Shown here in pieces: positions 20,983-28,976 of a stretch of DNA of 64,000 nucleotides. Source of the stretch: Phycisphaeraceae bacterium (GTDB lineage Bacteria; Planctomycetota; Phycisphaerae; Phycisphaerales; Phycisphaeraceae); the NCBI GenBank assembly GCA_020849625.1, contig JADLFV010000128.1, positions 1-64,000 of the forward strand. The letters are read 5' to 3'. Made by a program: the position numbers and the translations under genes. The notes beneath the pieces are model-generated. The model did not search any database. It saw only the letters and a program-made list of their open reading frames with translations, and was not told where the DNA came from. The number at the start of each line of letters is the position of its first letter. Position 1 is the first letter of the stretch.

Positions 20983-21109
20983 ACCGCAGAGACGCGGAGG
21001 ACACGGAGAAAAAACCGCAGATTGCGCAGATTAAGGCGTCTTGAATCTGCGCAATCTGTGAAATCTGCGGTTCTTGTCTTCCTCTGCGTCCTCCGCGTCT
21101 CTGCGGTTC
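20981..21109. repeat. Nested inverted repeat, copy C
   Basis: Outer arms GAACCGCAGAGACGCGGAGG and CCTCCGCGTCTCTGCGGTTC; inner arms AACCGCAGATTGCGCAGATT and AATCTGCGCAATCTG...CTGCGGTT. The outer arm starts inside the gcvP stop codon. Built from the same GCAGA words as copies A, B, D and E but with a different combination of modules. Confidence 0.85.
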
Positions 21110-21113
21110 AAAC

Positions 21114-22484
21114 TCAAATTTCCTGCACCACGGTCAACTGCACGCGGTTGCCGGCCAGCAGGTTGTTCAATTCGTCGAGGTCGGCGGCGCGGAGGGTGAC
21201 CATGTGATGGTGTTCGCCGTCGTGCTCGAGGGTCAGGTGGGCCAGTTGTCCCTCGCGCTGGACGACCAGGGAGGTGTTGGGGCGATTGAGCTTGACGTGG
21301 CCGCGGCGGTGATGCTTGCAGAAGAAGATGCGACGGTCGGTGACGACCAGCCCGGCCAGGCCCGCTTCGTTCTTGCCGAAGTCGGCGTCGTTGAAATACT
21401 GGCGGAACTTCTCATCGGATTCCAGCTTGCACCAGACATCGATGCGGGCGCGGCAGTCTTCGTCCATCTGTCGCCAGGCGTTGCCGTGCAGCAGCGACAC
21501 GTCGCGCTCCAGCAACTCAAACTCCGGCCCGCACACGCCGTTGACCCGGCCGAGCCATTTCAGCGCCGTGGGTGGATCGGGAATCAGCACGTCGCAGGTC
21601 ACCGCGCCGCTGGTGCGGTCGTGCGTCTGCACGTGCAGGGCGTAGTGCGCGTACTTGGTCGAGACGTAATACGGCATGGCGTGGCAGAACGGCTCGGGCA
21701 GGATTTCGACGCGGCCCATGGCCCGCACGATCTGGCGCGGATGCTTGTCCGCCAGCTTGCGCACGGTGTGGGCGGCGACCACCTGCTCGACGTTGACGTT
21801 GGTTTTGGTCAGGCGGTCTTCGAAGAATATCGGGCGGGCGATCAATTGCTCGCGGTTGGTTTCGCCGGTAAAGACGCAGCGCACCGGCATCGAGGCGCAG
21901 AAGCGCTCGTCGCGCAGCCAGTCGGCGTCGAAGGCGAAGCGCACGCCGGCGGTGTTGACCTTGTGCACCACCAGGTGCGGGATCGGACCCTTGACACGCA
22001 GATTGGTCGGATAGCCCTGGGCCTGGGCTTCGCTGGCCGAGATGGTGCGCGGCTCGGACTTGACGGCTGTGGCGGCGGCGGTAGTGGTGGCGGCTGTTGA
22101 AGTCGCTTCGGCCGGCACCTCGGAGTCCTGCGCGGTCGACGGCTCGGCGGGCTTGAGCTTCCAATAGCGGCGCTCACCTGAATCGTGCGATGACTGCTTG
22201 CTCTCACTCTCGGGCGCTTTCTCTTCGGTGGCAGCGGCGGCGGCGGGCCGGGTTGGTTCCTCAACCGCCGGCAGGGGCCTGGAGGTCACCGCCTGGTCCT
22301 TGGACTGCAACATCTCCTCGACGTCGTGCACGATCCAGCCGGTGATCGTGTCCTCGAGCATGTTGTCCAGGCCGGGAATGGTGAACATCTGCTGGCACGA
22401 CGGGCAGCGCGCTTCGTGGCCGGCCGCTTCGCTGGGTACGCGGATGGCCGTCTGGCAGTTACTGCAATGAATGACAACGTCCAT
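21114..22484 (-). CDS. Zinc-ribbon protein with PH-like C-terminal domain
   Basis: A 456-residue protein not assigned to a named family. Residues 1-37 form a two-knuckle zinc ribbon (CSNCQTAIRVPSEAAGHEARCPSCQQMFTIP). A low-complexity Ala/Thr/Glu linker spans about 65-155. A conserved middle part (GPIPHLVVHKVNTAGVRFAFDADWL) follows, and the end (GLVVTDRRIFFCKHHRRGHVKLNRPN) has the TDRRIFF signature of bacterial PH-like domains. No membrane segment or signal peptide, so cytoplasmic. The start at 22484 places the first cysteine at residue 8. Function not inferred. It is followed downstream by gcvP on the opposite strand across repeat copy C. Confidence 0.65.
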   Translation of the reverse strand: MDVVIHCSNCQTAIRVPSEAAGHEARCPSCQQMFTIPGLDNMLEDTITGWIVHDVEEMLQSKDQAVTSRPLPAVEEPTRPAAAAATEEKAPESESKQSSHDSGERRYWKLKPAEPSTAQDSEVPAEATSTAATTTAAATAVKSEPRTISASEAQAQGYPTNLRVKGPIPHLVVHKVNTAGVRFAFDADWLRDERFCASMPVRCVFTGETNREQLIARPIFFEDRLTKTNVNVEQVVAAHTVRKLADKHPRQIVRAMGRVEILPEPFCHAMPYYVSTKYAHYALHVQTHDRTSGAVTCDVLIPDPPTALKWLGRVNGVCGPEFELLERDVSLLHGNAWRQMDEDCRARIDVWCKLESDEKFRQYFNDADFGKNEAGLAGLVVTDRRIFFCKHHRRGHVKLNRPNTSLVVQREGQLAHLTLEHDGEHHHMVTLRAADLDELNNLLAGNRVQLTVVQEI

Positions 22485-22613
22485 ACCCTGATCCTCTTGC
22501 GAAATGACTATTCCCAACCCAACGCACGGATACCACCGATCTGAGGTGACGGACGACTTAAGTTTAACAGACTTCGCCCCCTTGCCAATGAAAATCTGTG
22601 CCTCCGGGCGCGG

Positions 22614-23243
22614 CTAAATCTGATCCAGTCGGCCGATCAGCCAGCGGGCGAAATCCACTTTGCTCATCGGACCCGGCGCGTGGCGACCGCCGTCGGCCGT
22701 CAGCAGCACCGCCTCCACCCCGGCTGACTCCATAGAACCGAGTGCGTTGGCTACGATGGCATCGACTTTTTTCCGCTGCAGCTTCACTCGCGCCCGCTGT
22801 TCCAGTTCGCTGCCGGGCTCCAGCGCGAAAGCGATGATGCGCTGATCGGCCCGTTTGTGCGCCGCCACCGCCGCCACCAGGTCGGGCGTCGGCTCCAGTT
22901 GAATGGTCAAACCCTCCGCTTGTCGCGGCAGTTTTTCTTGATCTGCCGCCGAGCGCGGCCGAAAGTCCGCCACCGCCGCCGCCATCACCAGCACATCGCA
23001 TTTAGGGAAATGTTCATTGAGCAGCGCTTCGAGTTCCGCGGTGGTGTTGAAGCGATGCACCGCGCAGCGATCCGCCAACTCGGCGGCCATCAGGGCCGGA
23101 CCCATCAGCAGCGTCACTTCGTGTCCCGCAGCCGCCCCCGCTTCGGCCAGGGCGGTTCCCATGCGACCGCTCGAACGATTGCTGATGAAACGCACCGCAT
23201 CGATCGGTTCGCGCGTCGGGCCGGCGGTGATCAGCAGTTTCAT
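22614..23243 (-). CDS. coaB: Phosphopantothenate-cysteine ligase, stand-alone CoaB
   Basis: A 209-residue protein matching the CoaB half of bifunctional CoaBC, which joins cysteine to 4'-phosphopantothenate in coenzyme A synthesis. LITAGPTREPIDAVRFISNRSSGRMG (nucleotide-binding and dimer region), VMAAAVADFRP and IIAFALEPG with IVANAL near the C-terminus are conserved. The N-terminal flavin-dependent decarboxylase (CoaC) domain is absent and no coaC lies nearby, so the two activities are presumably encoded separately. An adjacent upstream repeat (copy D) separates it from the M16-like gene on the same strand. Confidence 0.88.
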   Translation of the reverse strand: MKLLITAGPTREPIDAVRFISNRSSGRMGTALAEAGAAAGHEVTLLMGPALMAAELADRCAVHRFNTTAELEALLNEHFPKCDVLVMAAAVADFRPRSAADQEKLPRQAEGLTIQLEPTPDLVAAVAAHKRADQRIIAFALEPGSELEQRARVKLQRKKVDAIVANALGSMESAGVEAVLLTADGGRHAPGPMSKVDFARWLIGRLDQI

Positions 23244-23260
23244 GGCGAAAATCCAGGAAT

Positions 23261-23408
23261 GAACCGCAGAGACGCAAAGGACACAGAGGAAGAAGGTTGT
23301 TGGTCTTTGGTTGTTGGTTGTTGGTTGCTCTGTCAGGCTACTTCAACCAACAACCAACAACCCTTCTCCTGCCTGCCTTTCTCCGCGCCCTCTGCGTCTC
23401 TGCGGTTC
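23261..23408. repeat. Nested inverted repeat, copy D, with GGTTGTT heptamer core
   Basis: Outer arms GAACCGCAGAGACGCAAAGG and GCGTCTCTGCGGTTC. The core is a heptamer hairpin: GGTTGTT, GGTCTTT, GGTTGTT, GGTTGTT, GGTTGCT (23295-23329) facing AACCAAC, AACCAAC, AACCCTT (from about 23345). The right end supplies the stop of the M16-like gene. It shows that the 9-nt and 7-nt repeat classes combine into composite elements. Confidence 0.88.
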
Positions 23409-24648
23409 AATGCTTTGGAACCTGCAACGGCTCGGGGCCGATGGTCACGATGGTCATCCCGCCCAGCGGATGCGAGCGTACGAAGTCGTTCAGATCGTCC
23501 AGCGTCACCGCATCCACCAGTTCGGCCAACTCATCCAGACTGCGCGGGCGATCCAGCAGGAACTGATCGTGGGCCAGGGCCGCCGCCCGGGCGGAAGTTG
23601 ATTCCCCCTGCATGACCAGCCGGCTCTTCATGCCCACGATGGCGCGCTCGAATTCGTCGGACGCCACGCCATCGCTCATGCGGCGAAGCTCAGCGGTCAG
23701 CACGTCCAGGGTTTCCTGCGCTCTTGGGCCGGTGGTCCCGGCATAGGCGACCACGCCGCCGCGATCGCGCTGGCCGCTGTAGAGGGCGTACACCGCATAG
23801 CACAGCCCACGCTGCTCGCGCACGTTGGTAAACAGTCGCCCGCTCATGCCGCCGCTGAGCACCGCCACCGCTGCCCGCTGGGTCATGTTGCGCGGGTCCG
23901 TCTCGCTCAGTGCGTCGTAAGCCAGGGCCAGGTGCACCTGTGCCGTCTGAGCGGACTCGTGCAGATAGCCGCGCGGACCGGGAGCGCCGGCAGGGATTTC
24001 GCCGGCATTGCCTCGCCAGTCGCCAAAGTGCTGCTCGACCAGGCTGCGTAACCGGTTCCAGTCGAATGAGCCGGCGAAGGCGAGAATCGCACCATCAGGG
24101 CAGACGCGCTTTTTCCAGAAGTTGCGTGCCTGTTCGATGATCAACGCTTCCAGGTGCTCACGCTGTCCGTAGAGGGAGCGGCCGAGCGGCTGCGGATTGA
24201 ATCGCTGCCGCAGCGTGAGCATGACACGCTGCTGCGGCTCATCGTTGAGCGAATCGATGGCAGCGATGGCCAGATCGCGGCTAGGGGCGAAGGTGGCTTC
24301 GTCCAGGTTCGGCCGACAGATCACATCGGCCAGCAGGGGCAGCGCCTGATCTACGTTGCGGCCGATCATGGCGGCGCTGAGGCGCAGGTGATGCGTCTCC
24401 ACGCTGGCGTCGCGCTGCACGCCGAGATTGTCCAGGGCGTCGCAGTGATCGCGGGCACTGCGTCCGCCGGCGCCACGGAAGATCAGATCGCTGAGCACAG
24501 CGGCGACACCCTGCTGATCGTCCGGCTCGGGCGCGCTGCCGGCCGGGGTGAGCAGGGTCATGGCGAGAGATTTGCTGGCGGTGATCGGCTCGGCGATCAG
24601 CCACAGGCCGTTAGGCAGTCGGTGCTGGTGAATCGTCGTGATCGACAT
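23407..24648 (-). CDS. M16-family peptidase-like protein without the zinc motif
   Basis: A 413-residue insulinase/processing-peptidase fold protein. Family text is clear: NGLWLIAEPITASKSLAMTLLTPAGSAPEPDDQQGVAAVLSDLIFRGAGGRSARDHCDALDNLG at the start and GMKSRLVMQGESTSARAAALAHDQFLLDRPRSLDELAELVDAVTLDDL later. The catalytic HxxEH expected after QGVA is replaced by AVLSD, so it should be inactive, like the non-catalytic partner in two-subunit M16 systems; no active partner is adjacent. The start at 24648 gives MSITTIHQHRLPNGL. The Hpt-like gene upstream overlaps it by 38 bases, suggesting coupled translation. Confidence 0.82.
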   Translation of the reverse strand: MSITTIHQHRLPNGLWLIAEPITASKSLAMTLLTPAGSAPEPDDQQGVAAVLSDLIFRGAGGRSARDHCDALDNLGVQRDASVETHHLRLSAAMIGRNVDQALPLLADVICRPNLDEATFAPSRDLAIAAIDSLNDEPQQRVMLTLRQRFNPQPLGRSLYGQREHLEALIIEQARNFWKKRVCPDGAILAFAGSFDWNRLRSLVEQHFGDWRGNAGEIPAGAPGPRGYLHESAQTAQVHLALAYDALSETDPRNMTQRAAVAVLSGGMSGRLFTNVREQRGLCYAVYALYSGQRDRGGVVAYAGTTGPRAQETLDVLTAELRRMSDGVASDEFERAIVGMKSRLVMQGESTSARAAALAHDQFLLDRPRSLDELAELVDAVTLDDLNDFVRSHPLGGMTIVTIGPEPLQVPKH

Positions 24649-24979
24649 GCGGCGATTGTAGCAGGCCCCGCCGCTGCTCGACGACGTCCCGGCACAAGCG
24701 CGCCAGGCGCTGGGCACTGGCGCCGATCATCTCCAGCGGCTGGCGATTGTCCAGCAGCACCTCCAACTCGCGGGCCGCCTGCCGAATGGGCACGATACCA
24801 GCCGCGTCACCACTGCGCAACTGCTGGGCCAGCAGCTTCAGATCATCCTGCCGCTGCCACTGTGCCGCCAGCTCGAGCGCAGCGATGCGCTGAGGCAACT
24901 GGCGCACGAAATACCCGACCAGGTCCGTCATGTCGGGGTCGTCAACGAACGTGCTTGGCCATGATGAATCGTGGGTCAT
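24611..24979 (-). CDS. Hpt-like domain protein lacking the phospho-acceptor histidine
   Basis: A 122-residue protein whose helical pattern follows histidine-phosphotransfer domains: FVRQLPQRIAALELAAQWQRQDDLKLLAQQLRSGDAAGIVPIRQAARELE corresponds to the family pattern in which AHQLKGS carries the phosphorylated His. Here the position reads AQQLRSG, so the His is Gln and phosphotransfer should be impossible. It overlaps the start of the downstream M16-like gene by 38 bases. It may be a pseudo-Hpt adaptor or a decayed copy. The assignment rests on pattern only. Confidence 0.6.
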   Translation of the reverse strand: MTHDSSWPSTFVDDPDMTDLVGYFVRQLPQRIAALELAAQWQRQDDLKLLAQQLRSGDAAGIVPIRQAARELEVLLDNRQPLEMIGASAQRLARLCRDVVEQRRGLLQSPHVDHDDSPAPTA

Positions 24980-25143
24980 TTTTCATCTACTCCTCGGCTG
25001 CGCCGGGCGCATTTATTCCCATCGGCCTGCTCCGCGGAAAACTTGAGTTGGCAATTAATCTGTTTTCGCCGAAAACAGACTTATCGCAGCGCAAGCACCG
25101 CGCGGCAGTCGCGGCAGCGATACATCGGGTTGTTCGGCAGGTG
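24980..25143. other. Intergenic with 21-nt palindrome
   Basis: Contains the palindrome at 25059-25079. On the minus strand the frame of the downstream-ending pilin-like gene continues past its TGA for 19 codons (HLPNNPMYRCRDCRAVLALR) to a TAA immediately beside the palindrome. Confidence 0.5.
25059..25079. repeat. TCTGTTTT/AAAACAGA palindrome, copy 1
   Basis: TCTGTTTTCG, one C, then its exact reverse complement. The identical 21 bases plus flanking AA and CT recur at 48081-48101. A perfect AT-rich palindrome repeated in GC-rich DNA suggests an operator or a terminator stem. Spacing CTGT-N11-ACAG does not fit the E. coli LexA box (N8). Confidence 0.75.
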
Positions 25144-25767
25144 TCAATCCAGATCGCGCAGCGACGGCCGGGCCGGGGTGGGCGGCGCCTCGGGCATGGC
25201 TTCGGACACCGTCTCGCTCATGGCGGCGTTGCCGCGCGGCGCCTTGGCCACGGCCGCGGTCGGCAGCGGCGCGTGGGCGATCGGCTGGCGCGTTTCATCA
25301 CTGATCAGCGGCAACTCATGGAGCGCGCACTGATTGATCTGGTTATACAGGGCCAGTGTCTGGCGATCGTTGACCTGGGCCGGGACGCGGGCGCGGAACA
25401 GGCCGCGGTTGGGGTTGTACCAGAAGGCCGCCTGCTGCTCTTCGGTCAGCACGGGATCGGGCGGCTGATCCGCCATGTCGCCGGGCGGGGCCACGTCGAT
25501 CCACGGCCGGCGGGCATCGGTGAGTGTGTTGCAGGGAAACTGCTGTCCGAACCAGTCGGGCATCACCTGCTGCGGGAAGCCGTTGTCGCTGAGGTCCACA
25601 TCGCCCAGGGCGCCGTGATAAACCGTCTGCTGGTGCAGCCTGGCCAGGGCGTCGCACAGCATCTGTCGAGACAGGTCCTGCTGCTGCTGGCGCTGATGGG
25701 CCCACAGAACCGTGCCCAGCAGGCTCACCATCATCAGGGCGATCAGACTGTCAATCACAAGGCGCAT
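25144..25767 (-). CDS. Membrane-anchored pilin-like protein
   Basis: A 207-residue protein with an N-terminal hydrophobic helix directly at the start (MRLVIDSLIALMMVSLLGTVLWAHQ) followed by QQQQDLSRQMLCDALARLHQQ, a layout seen in minor pseudopilins, though no clear prepilin peptidase site (G|F/M..E) precedes it. The C-terminal quarter is Pro/Ala-rich and disordered. The start at 25767 has GGAG at a 6-base spacing; 25779 is an alternative. No homologue recognised with certainty. See the adjacent note on in-frame coding potential beyond its TGA. Confidence 0.55.
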   Translation of the reverse strand: MRLVIDSLIALMMVSLLGTVLWAHQRQQQQDLSRQMLCDALARLHQQTVYHGALGDVDLSDNGFPQQVMPDWFGQQFPCNTLTDARRPWIDVAPPGDMADQPPDPVLTEEQQAAFWYNPNRGLFRARVPAQVNDRQTLALYNQINQCALHELPLISDETRQPIAHAPLPTAAVAKAPRGNAAMSETVSEAMPEAPPTPARPSLRDLD

Positions 25768-25894
25768 GGCGCACTCCATGTATCCCTACGAGATAAGCAA
25801 ACGATTCACATCGGCCCGCAGTCAACGCCCGGCGAGGTAAAGCCGCGGTTCGTATGTCAAGATCGGACGTTTGTAGCGGTGAGGTAAGCTCTGG

Positions 25895-26758
25895 TCAGCC
25901 GCCGCGACGGATTACCGCCTGCTGGCGGCGTCGATAGGAGCCGGGAGACTGGCCGAAGTGCGATTTGAAGCGGTGATAGAAGTAGCTTAAGTCGGTCAGG
26001 CCGCAGTCAGCGGCGATTTCGAGGATCGGGCGCTGAGTCATGGCCAGTTCGCGGGCGGCGTAGGCCATGCGGCGCTGACTGATCCACGCCACGGCCGTCA
26101 GGCCCAGGTGGCGGCGCACGGTGCGGCTGACATGTTCGGGACTGCGCCCGGCCAGGTCGGCCAAGCCCTGCACACCATTGGCCAGGTGACGCGGCTGCCA
26201 GAAGCGATCGAGTGCTTCATTGAGCCAGGCTGGCGCGGGTTGTGTGCGATTGGCGGCGGGGGGCGGCGCGTGCTCAGCGGCGCGCAACACGGTCAGCAGC
26301 AGCCAGTGCAGGTCCAGCAGCAGATGCGGACGCATGGCCCGGCTCATGGCCCACTGATCCATTTGCGACAGCGTGTCGGCATCCGGGCGAACGCGCAGCG
26401 GCAAGGCGCCCTTGCACCACGGCCAGATGGCGACGGTTCGACCGTAGCGACGACGCAGCGTCTCCAGCTCGCGGCGATCGAAGGCGACGTTGGTCAACGT
26501 CAACGGATGTCCGTGGTATGCCCCGAAGTCATGCACGTCAGCAGGGCGGATGAAAATCAGGTCGCCGCCGTCGAGGCGCAGGTGCCGGCCGTTGATCCAG
26601 TGCGTGCCGGGCCCGGCGTTGACCCAGAACAGCTCGGCGAAGTCGTGATCGTGGCGCAGGCGGCTGCCGGCGGCAGCGATGGTCTTGCGGGCCAGGTGAA
26701 AACGCCCCCCGGCCGGCCTGAAGTCCTTCCAGCGCAATGTCTGGGCTGAGGCGGTCAT
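25895..26758 (-). CDS. AraC-family transcriptional regulator
   Basis: A 287-residue regulator. The N-terminal cupin-like sensor has HDHDFAELFWVNAGPGTHWINGRHLRLDGGDLIFIRPADVHDF; the C-terminal pair of helix-turn-helix motifs covers about residues 185-283, with the AraC signature ILEIAADCGLTDLSYFYHRFKSHFGQSPGSYRRR. It faces away from the PhyH gene across a 219-bp AT-rich gap, the usual arrangement for an AraC activator and its target operon. The inducer is unknown but probably a sugar or the PhyH/URO-D pathway substrate. Confidence 0.87.
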   Translation of the reverse strand: MTASAQTLRWKDFRPAGGRFHLARKTIAAAGSRLRHDHDFAELFWVNAGPGTHWINGRHLRLDGGDLIFIRPADVHDFGAYHGHPLTLTNVAFDRRELETLRRRYGRTVAIWPWCKGALPLRVRPDADTLSQMDQWAMSRAMRPHLLLDLHWLLLTVLRAAEHAPPPAANRTQPAPAWLNEALDRFWQPRHLANGVQGLADLAGRSPEHVSRTVRRHLGLTAVAWISQRRMAYAARELAMTQRPILEIAADCGLTDLSYFYHRFKSHFGQSPGSYRRRQQAVIRRGG

Positions 26759-26900
26759 ATCATAAAATCCACAAATATTATCGTAATTTTACTAAGATAG
26801 ATCAAGTATGTTGGTTTATGGTATGCGTGGCATCACGGGTGATCTGGTGTTGAATCGGGTGATGGAGAAGAACATATTTAAGTTAAATTTGATCTTGTTC
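26759..26900. promoter_or_regulatory. AT-rich divergent promoter region (araC-like / phyH-like)
   Basis: Conspicuously AT-rich for this genome (CACAAATATTATCGTAATTTTACTAAGATAG, later AACATATTTAAGTTAAATTTGATC), located between two divergent genes of which one encodes an AraC regulator. Promoters for both directions are expected here. Exact -10/-35 boxes cannot be fixed by eye. Confidence 0.5.
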
Positions 26901-26949
26901 GGTCATTGGTCATTGGCTGTTGGTTGTTGGCGGTTCGTGGTTGGTCGGT
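26901..26949. repeat. Seven consecutive heptamers upstream of the PhyH gene
   Basis: GGTCATT, GGTCATT, GGCTGTT, GGTTGTT, GGCGGTT, CGTGGTT, GGTCGGT: exactly 49 bases, each unit a variant of GGTNNTT. The array ends 28 bases before the start codon and lies between the presumed promoter and the ribosome site, so it would be in the mRNA leader. Confidence 0.9.
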
Positions 26950-26977
26950 GGGTAAGTGAATTGGAAAGGAATGGGCC

Positions 26978-27784
26978 ATGGCGCTTCGTCTGTGTGACAG
27001 TCAGGTTCGTCAGTATCGGGAGCAAGGGTATTTGATTTTCGATCGGCCGGTGTTTGCACAGGCGCGCTTCGACGCCCTGCGCGACTGTTTCGAGCAGTTG
27101 CTCACCCGGTGGATGGATGAGGGGATCAGTCGATCGCCGGAACACATGGACGTTCCGCACTTCTGGGCGCCGCGGCTGTTTGACTGGCTGTTTGATGATG
27201 CGGTGCTGGACCTGGTGGAGCCGATTCTCGGGCCGGACATCGCGCTGTGGTCGAGCCATTTCATCTGCAAGCCGGCAGCGGTGGGCAAGCGCGTGCCGTG
27301 GCACGAGGACTCCGCCTACTGGAAAGGGCGGCTCGACCCGATGGAGGTGGTGACCGTGTGGCTGGCGATCGATCCGTCCACCACGGCCAACGGCTGCATG
27401 CGCGTGATCCCCGGCACGCATCGCAACGGGTTTTCGCAGTATGAGGACGTGGCGGACCCGCAGACGCAGGTGTTCAAGACCGAGATCCGCAGCGGCAGCT
27501 TCGACGAGGCGCAGGCGGTGGACATCCAGTTGCAGGCCAATCACTGCTCGCTGCACGACGGGCGCATCATCCACGGCTCGGCGGCCAACACCGGCTCCCT
27601 GCGCCGCTGCGGATTGACCATGCGCTACATCTCGGCAGCCACCCGGCATCACGGCGGCCATGACGGATTTCAGATATACCTGGCCCGCGGCACGGACCGC
27701 GCAGGCAACGCCTACGGTGATCCGAGTAAGCCCAACAGGGCCTGGATCGAAGCCCACGCCGACGGCCAGCCCGCGGGACATTGA
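26978..27784 (+). CDS. Phytanoyl-CoA dioxygenase (PhyH) family oxygenase
   Basis: A 268-residue Fe(II)/2-oxoglutarate dioxygenase. Iron ligands: His109 and Asp111 in WHEDSAYW and His199 in HDGRIIHGSAANTGS; the 2-oxoglutarate Arg follows in RRCGLTMRYI. VTVWLAIDPSTTANGCMRVIPGTHR is the typical core. Many planctomycete paralogues act on unknown small molecules, so the substrate is open. Ribosome site AAAGGA precedes ATG 26978. It is the first gene of a rightward cluster with a URO-D-like gene 20 bases downstream, divergent from the AraC regulator. Confidence 0.85.
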   Translation: MALRLCDSQVRQYREQGYLIFDRPVFAQARFDALRDCFEQLLTRWMDEGISRSPEHMDVPHFWAPRLFDWLFDDAVLDLVEPILGPDIALWSSHFICKPAAVGKRVPWHEDSAYWKGRLDPMEVVTVWLAIDPSTTANGCMRVIPGTHRNGFSQYEDVADPQTQVFKTEIRSGSFDEAQAVDIQLQANHCSLHDGRIIHGSAANTGSLRRCGLTMRYISAATRHHGGHDGFQIYLARGTDRAGNAYGDPSKPNRAWIEAHADGQPAGH

Positions 27785-27804
27785 TGGAAAGCTGAGGGCG
27801 GGCA

Positions 27805-28932
27805 ATGAACTTTCGAGAGGTGAACCTGGCGGTGTTTCGCGGTGATCCATTGCCGCACGTTTTTTTTCAGCCGCGTTTTGAGCCGTGGTATGCCTGGCAT
27901 CGCGACTTCGGCAGCATGCCCGCGGCCTATGCGGACATGACGTTGCCGCAGCTTTACGACCACTGCGGCGCGTCGATGCGCTACGTGCAGTATTACACCG
28001 GCATGCCCGCGCCGATCGTGTGCAGCTACCGTTCGCCGGTGACCGTGGAGCGGCGCGAAAATGAGCATGAAAACGTGGTCGTCTATCACACGCCGCAGGG
28101 CGATCTGGTCGATCACCAGGTGCGCACGCAGGACCGCACGTGGCGGCGGCTGGCGTTTCCGGTGCGTGACCGCGAGGGACTGATCGCACTGCGATACCTG
28201 TTTGAGCACGCGGACTGGATGTTCTCGAAGGAGAACTTCGCGCAGGGCGATGCTTACATCGCCGATCGCGGCTGGCCGTGCTTCTGGGTGCCCAAGAGCC
28301 CGTATTTCGCTTTGGCCATGCAGTGGATGAAGTTTGATGACTTCTGCTTCGCCATGGCGGATTGCCCGGACGTGGTGGAGGACACCATGCGGGCGATTGA
28401 TGATTCCTACGATCCGCTTTACGAGCAACTGGTCGCGGCCGAGGGCGTGCGCATCGTCAACTTCGGCGAGAACGTGCACGAGCAGCTTCTTTCGCCGGCC
28501 TGGTGGGAGAAGTACCTGATGCCGTTCTACACCAAACGCTGCGCTCAACTGCACGCGGCCGGCATCTTCACGCACATCCACGTTGATGGTTACTTCCAGC
28601 ATATGCTTTCCTGCATCCGGCACCTGCCGCAGCACGGTGTCGAGGCCCTGACGCCGCAGCCGCAAGGCGACATGACGATCGAGCAGATTCACGAGCACAT
28701 CGGCGACAAGATTCTGCTGGATGGCATCCCCGCGGTGCTGTTCCTGGAGGATCTGTACAGCCGGGAGCAGTTGATGGCCGTGGTGGAGAAGCTGGTCAGA
28801 CTGTTTCATCCACGGCTGGTGCTGGGGGCGTCGGACGAGGTGCCGGAGGGTGCGGGGCAGGAGGCGATCGAGCGGGTGCGGATGATCGGGCGCTGGTGTG
28901 CGGAACAGCGGTTACAATCATGTGCGTCGTGA
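27805..28932 (+). CDS. Uroporphyrinogen decarboxylase-like protein
   Basis: A 375-residue TIM-barrel protein of the URO-D/MtaA-like methyltransferase superfamily. IHVDGYFQHMLSCIRHLPQHGVEALTPQPQGDMTIEQIHEHIGDKILLDGIP and LVLGASDEVPEGAG are the typical later strands. It lacks the N-terminal motifs of true haem-pathway HemE (no RQAGRYLPEY) and so is one of the catabolic or methyltransfer-type homologues abundant in planctomycetes. It lies 20 bases after the PhyH gene, so the two probably share a substrate pathway under AraC control. Chemistry unassigned. Confidence 0.75.
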   Translation: MNFREVNLAVFRGDPLPHVFFQPRFEPWYAWHRDFGSMPAAYADMTLPQLYDHCGASMRYVQYYTGMPAPIVCSYRSPVTVERRENEHENVVVYHTPQGDLVDHQVRTQDRTWRRLAFPVRDREGLIALRYLFEHADWMFSKENFAQGDAYIADRGWPCFWVPKSPYFALAMQWMKFDDFCFAMADCPDVVEDTMRAIDDSYDPLYEQLVAAEGVRIVNFGENVHEQLLSPAWWEKYLMPFYTKRCAQLHAAGIFTHIHVDGYFQHMLSCIRHLPQHGVEALTPQPQGDMTIEQIHEHIGDKILLDGIPAVLFLEDLYSREQLMAVVEKLVRLFHPRLVLGASDEVPEGAGQEAIERVRMIGRWCAEQRLQSCAS

Positions 28933-28976
28933 CCGCATGTTCGTTCGAGCTGTGAGGCCAATTGAAAGGACATCAG

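Noticed and set aside
25059-25079. LexA/SOS box interpretation of the palindrome
   Set aside because: CTGT and ACAG are 11 bases apart, not 8, and the site lies beyond gene ends rather than in a promoter.
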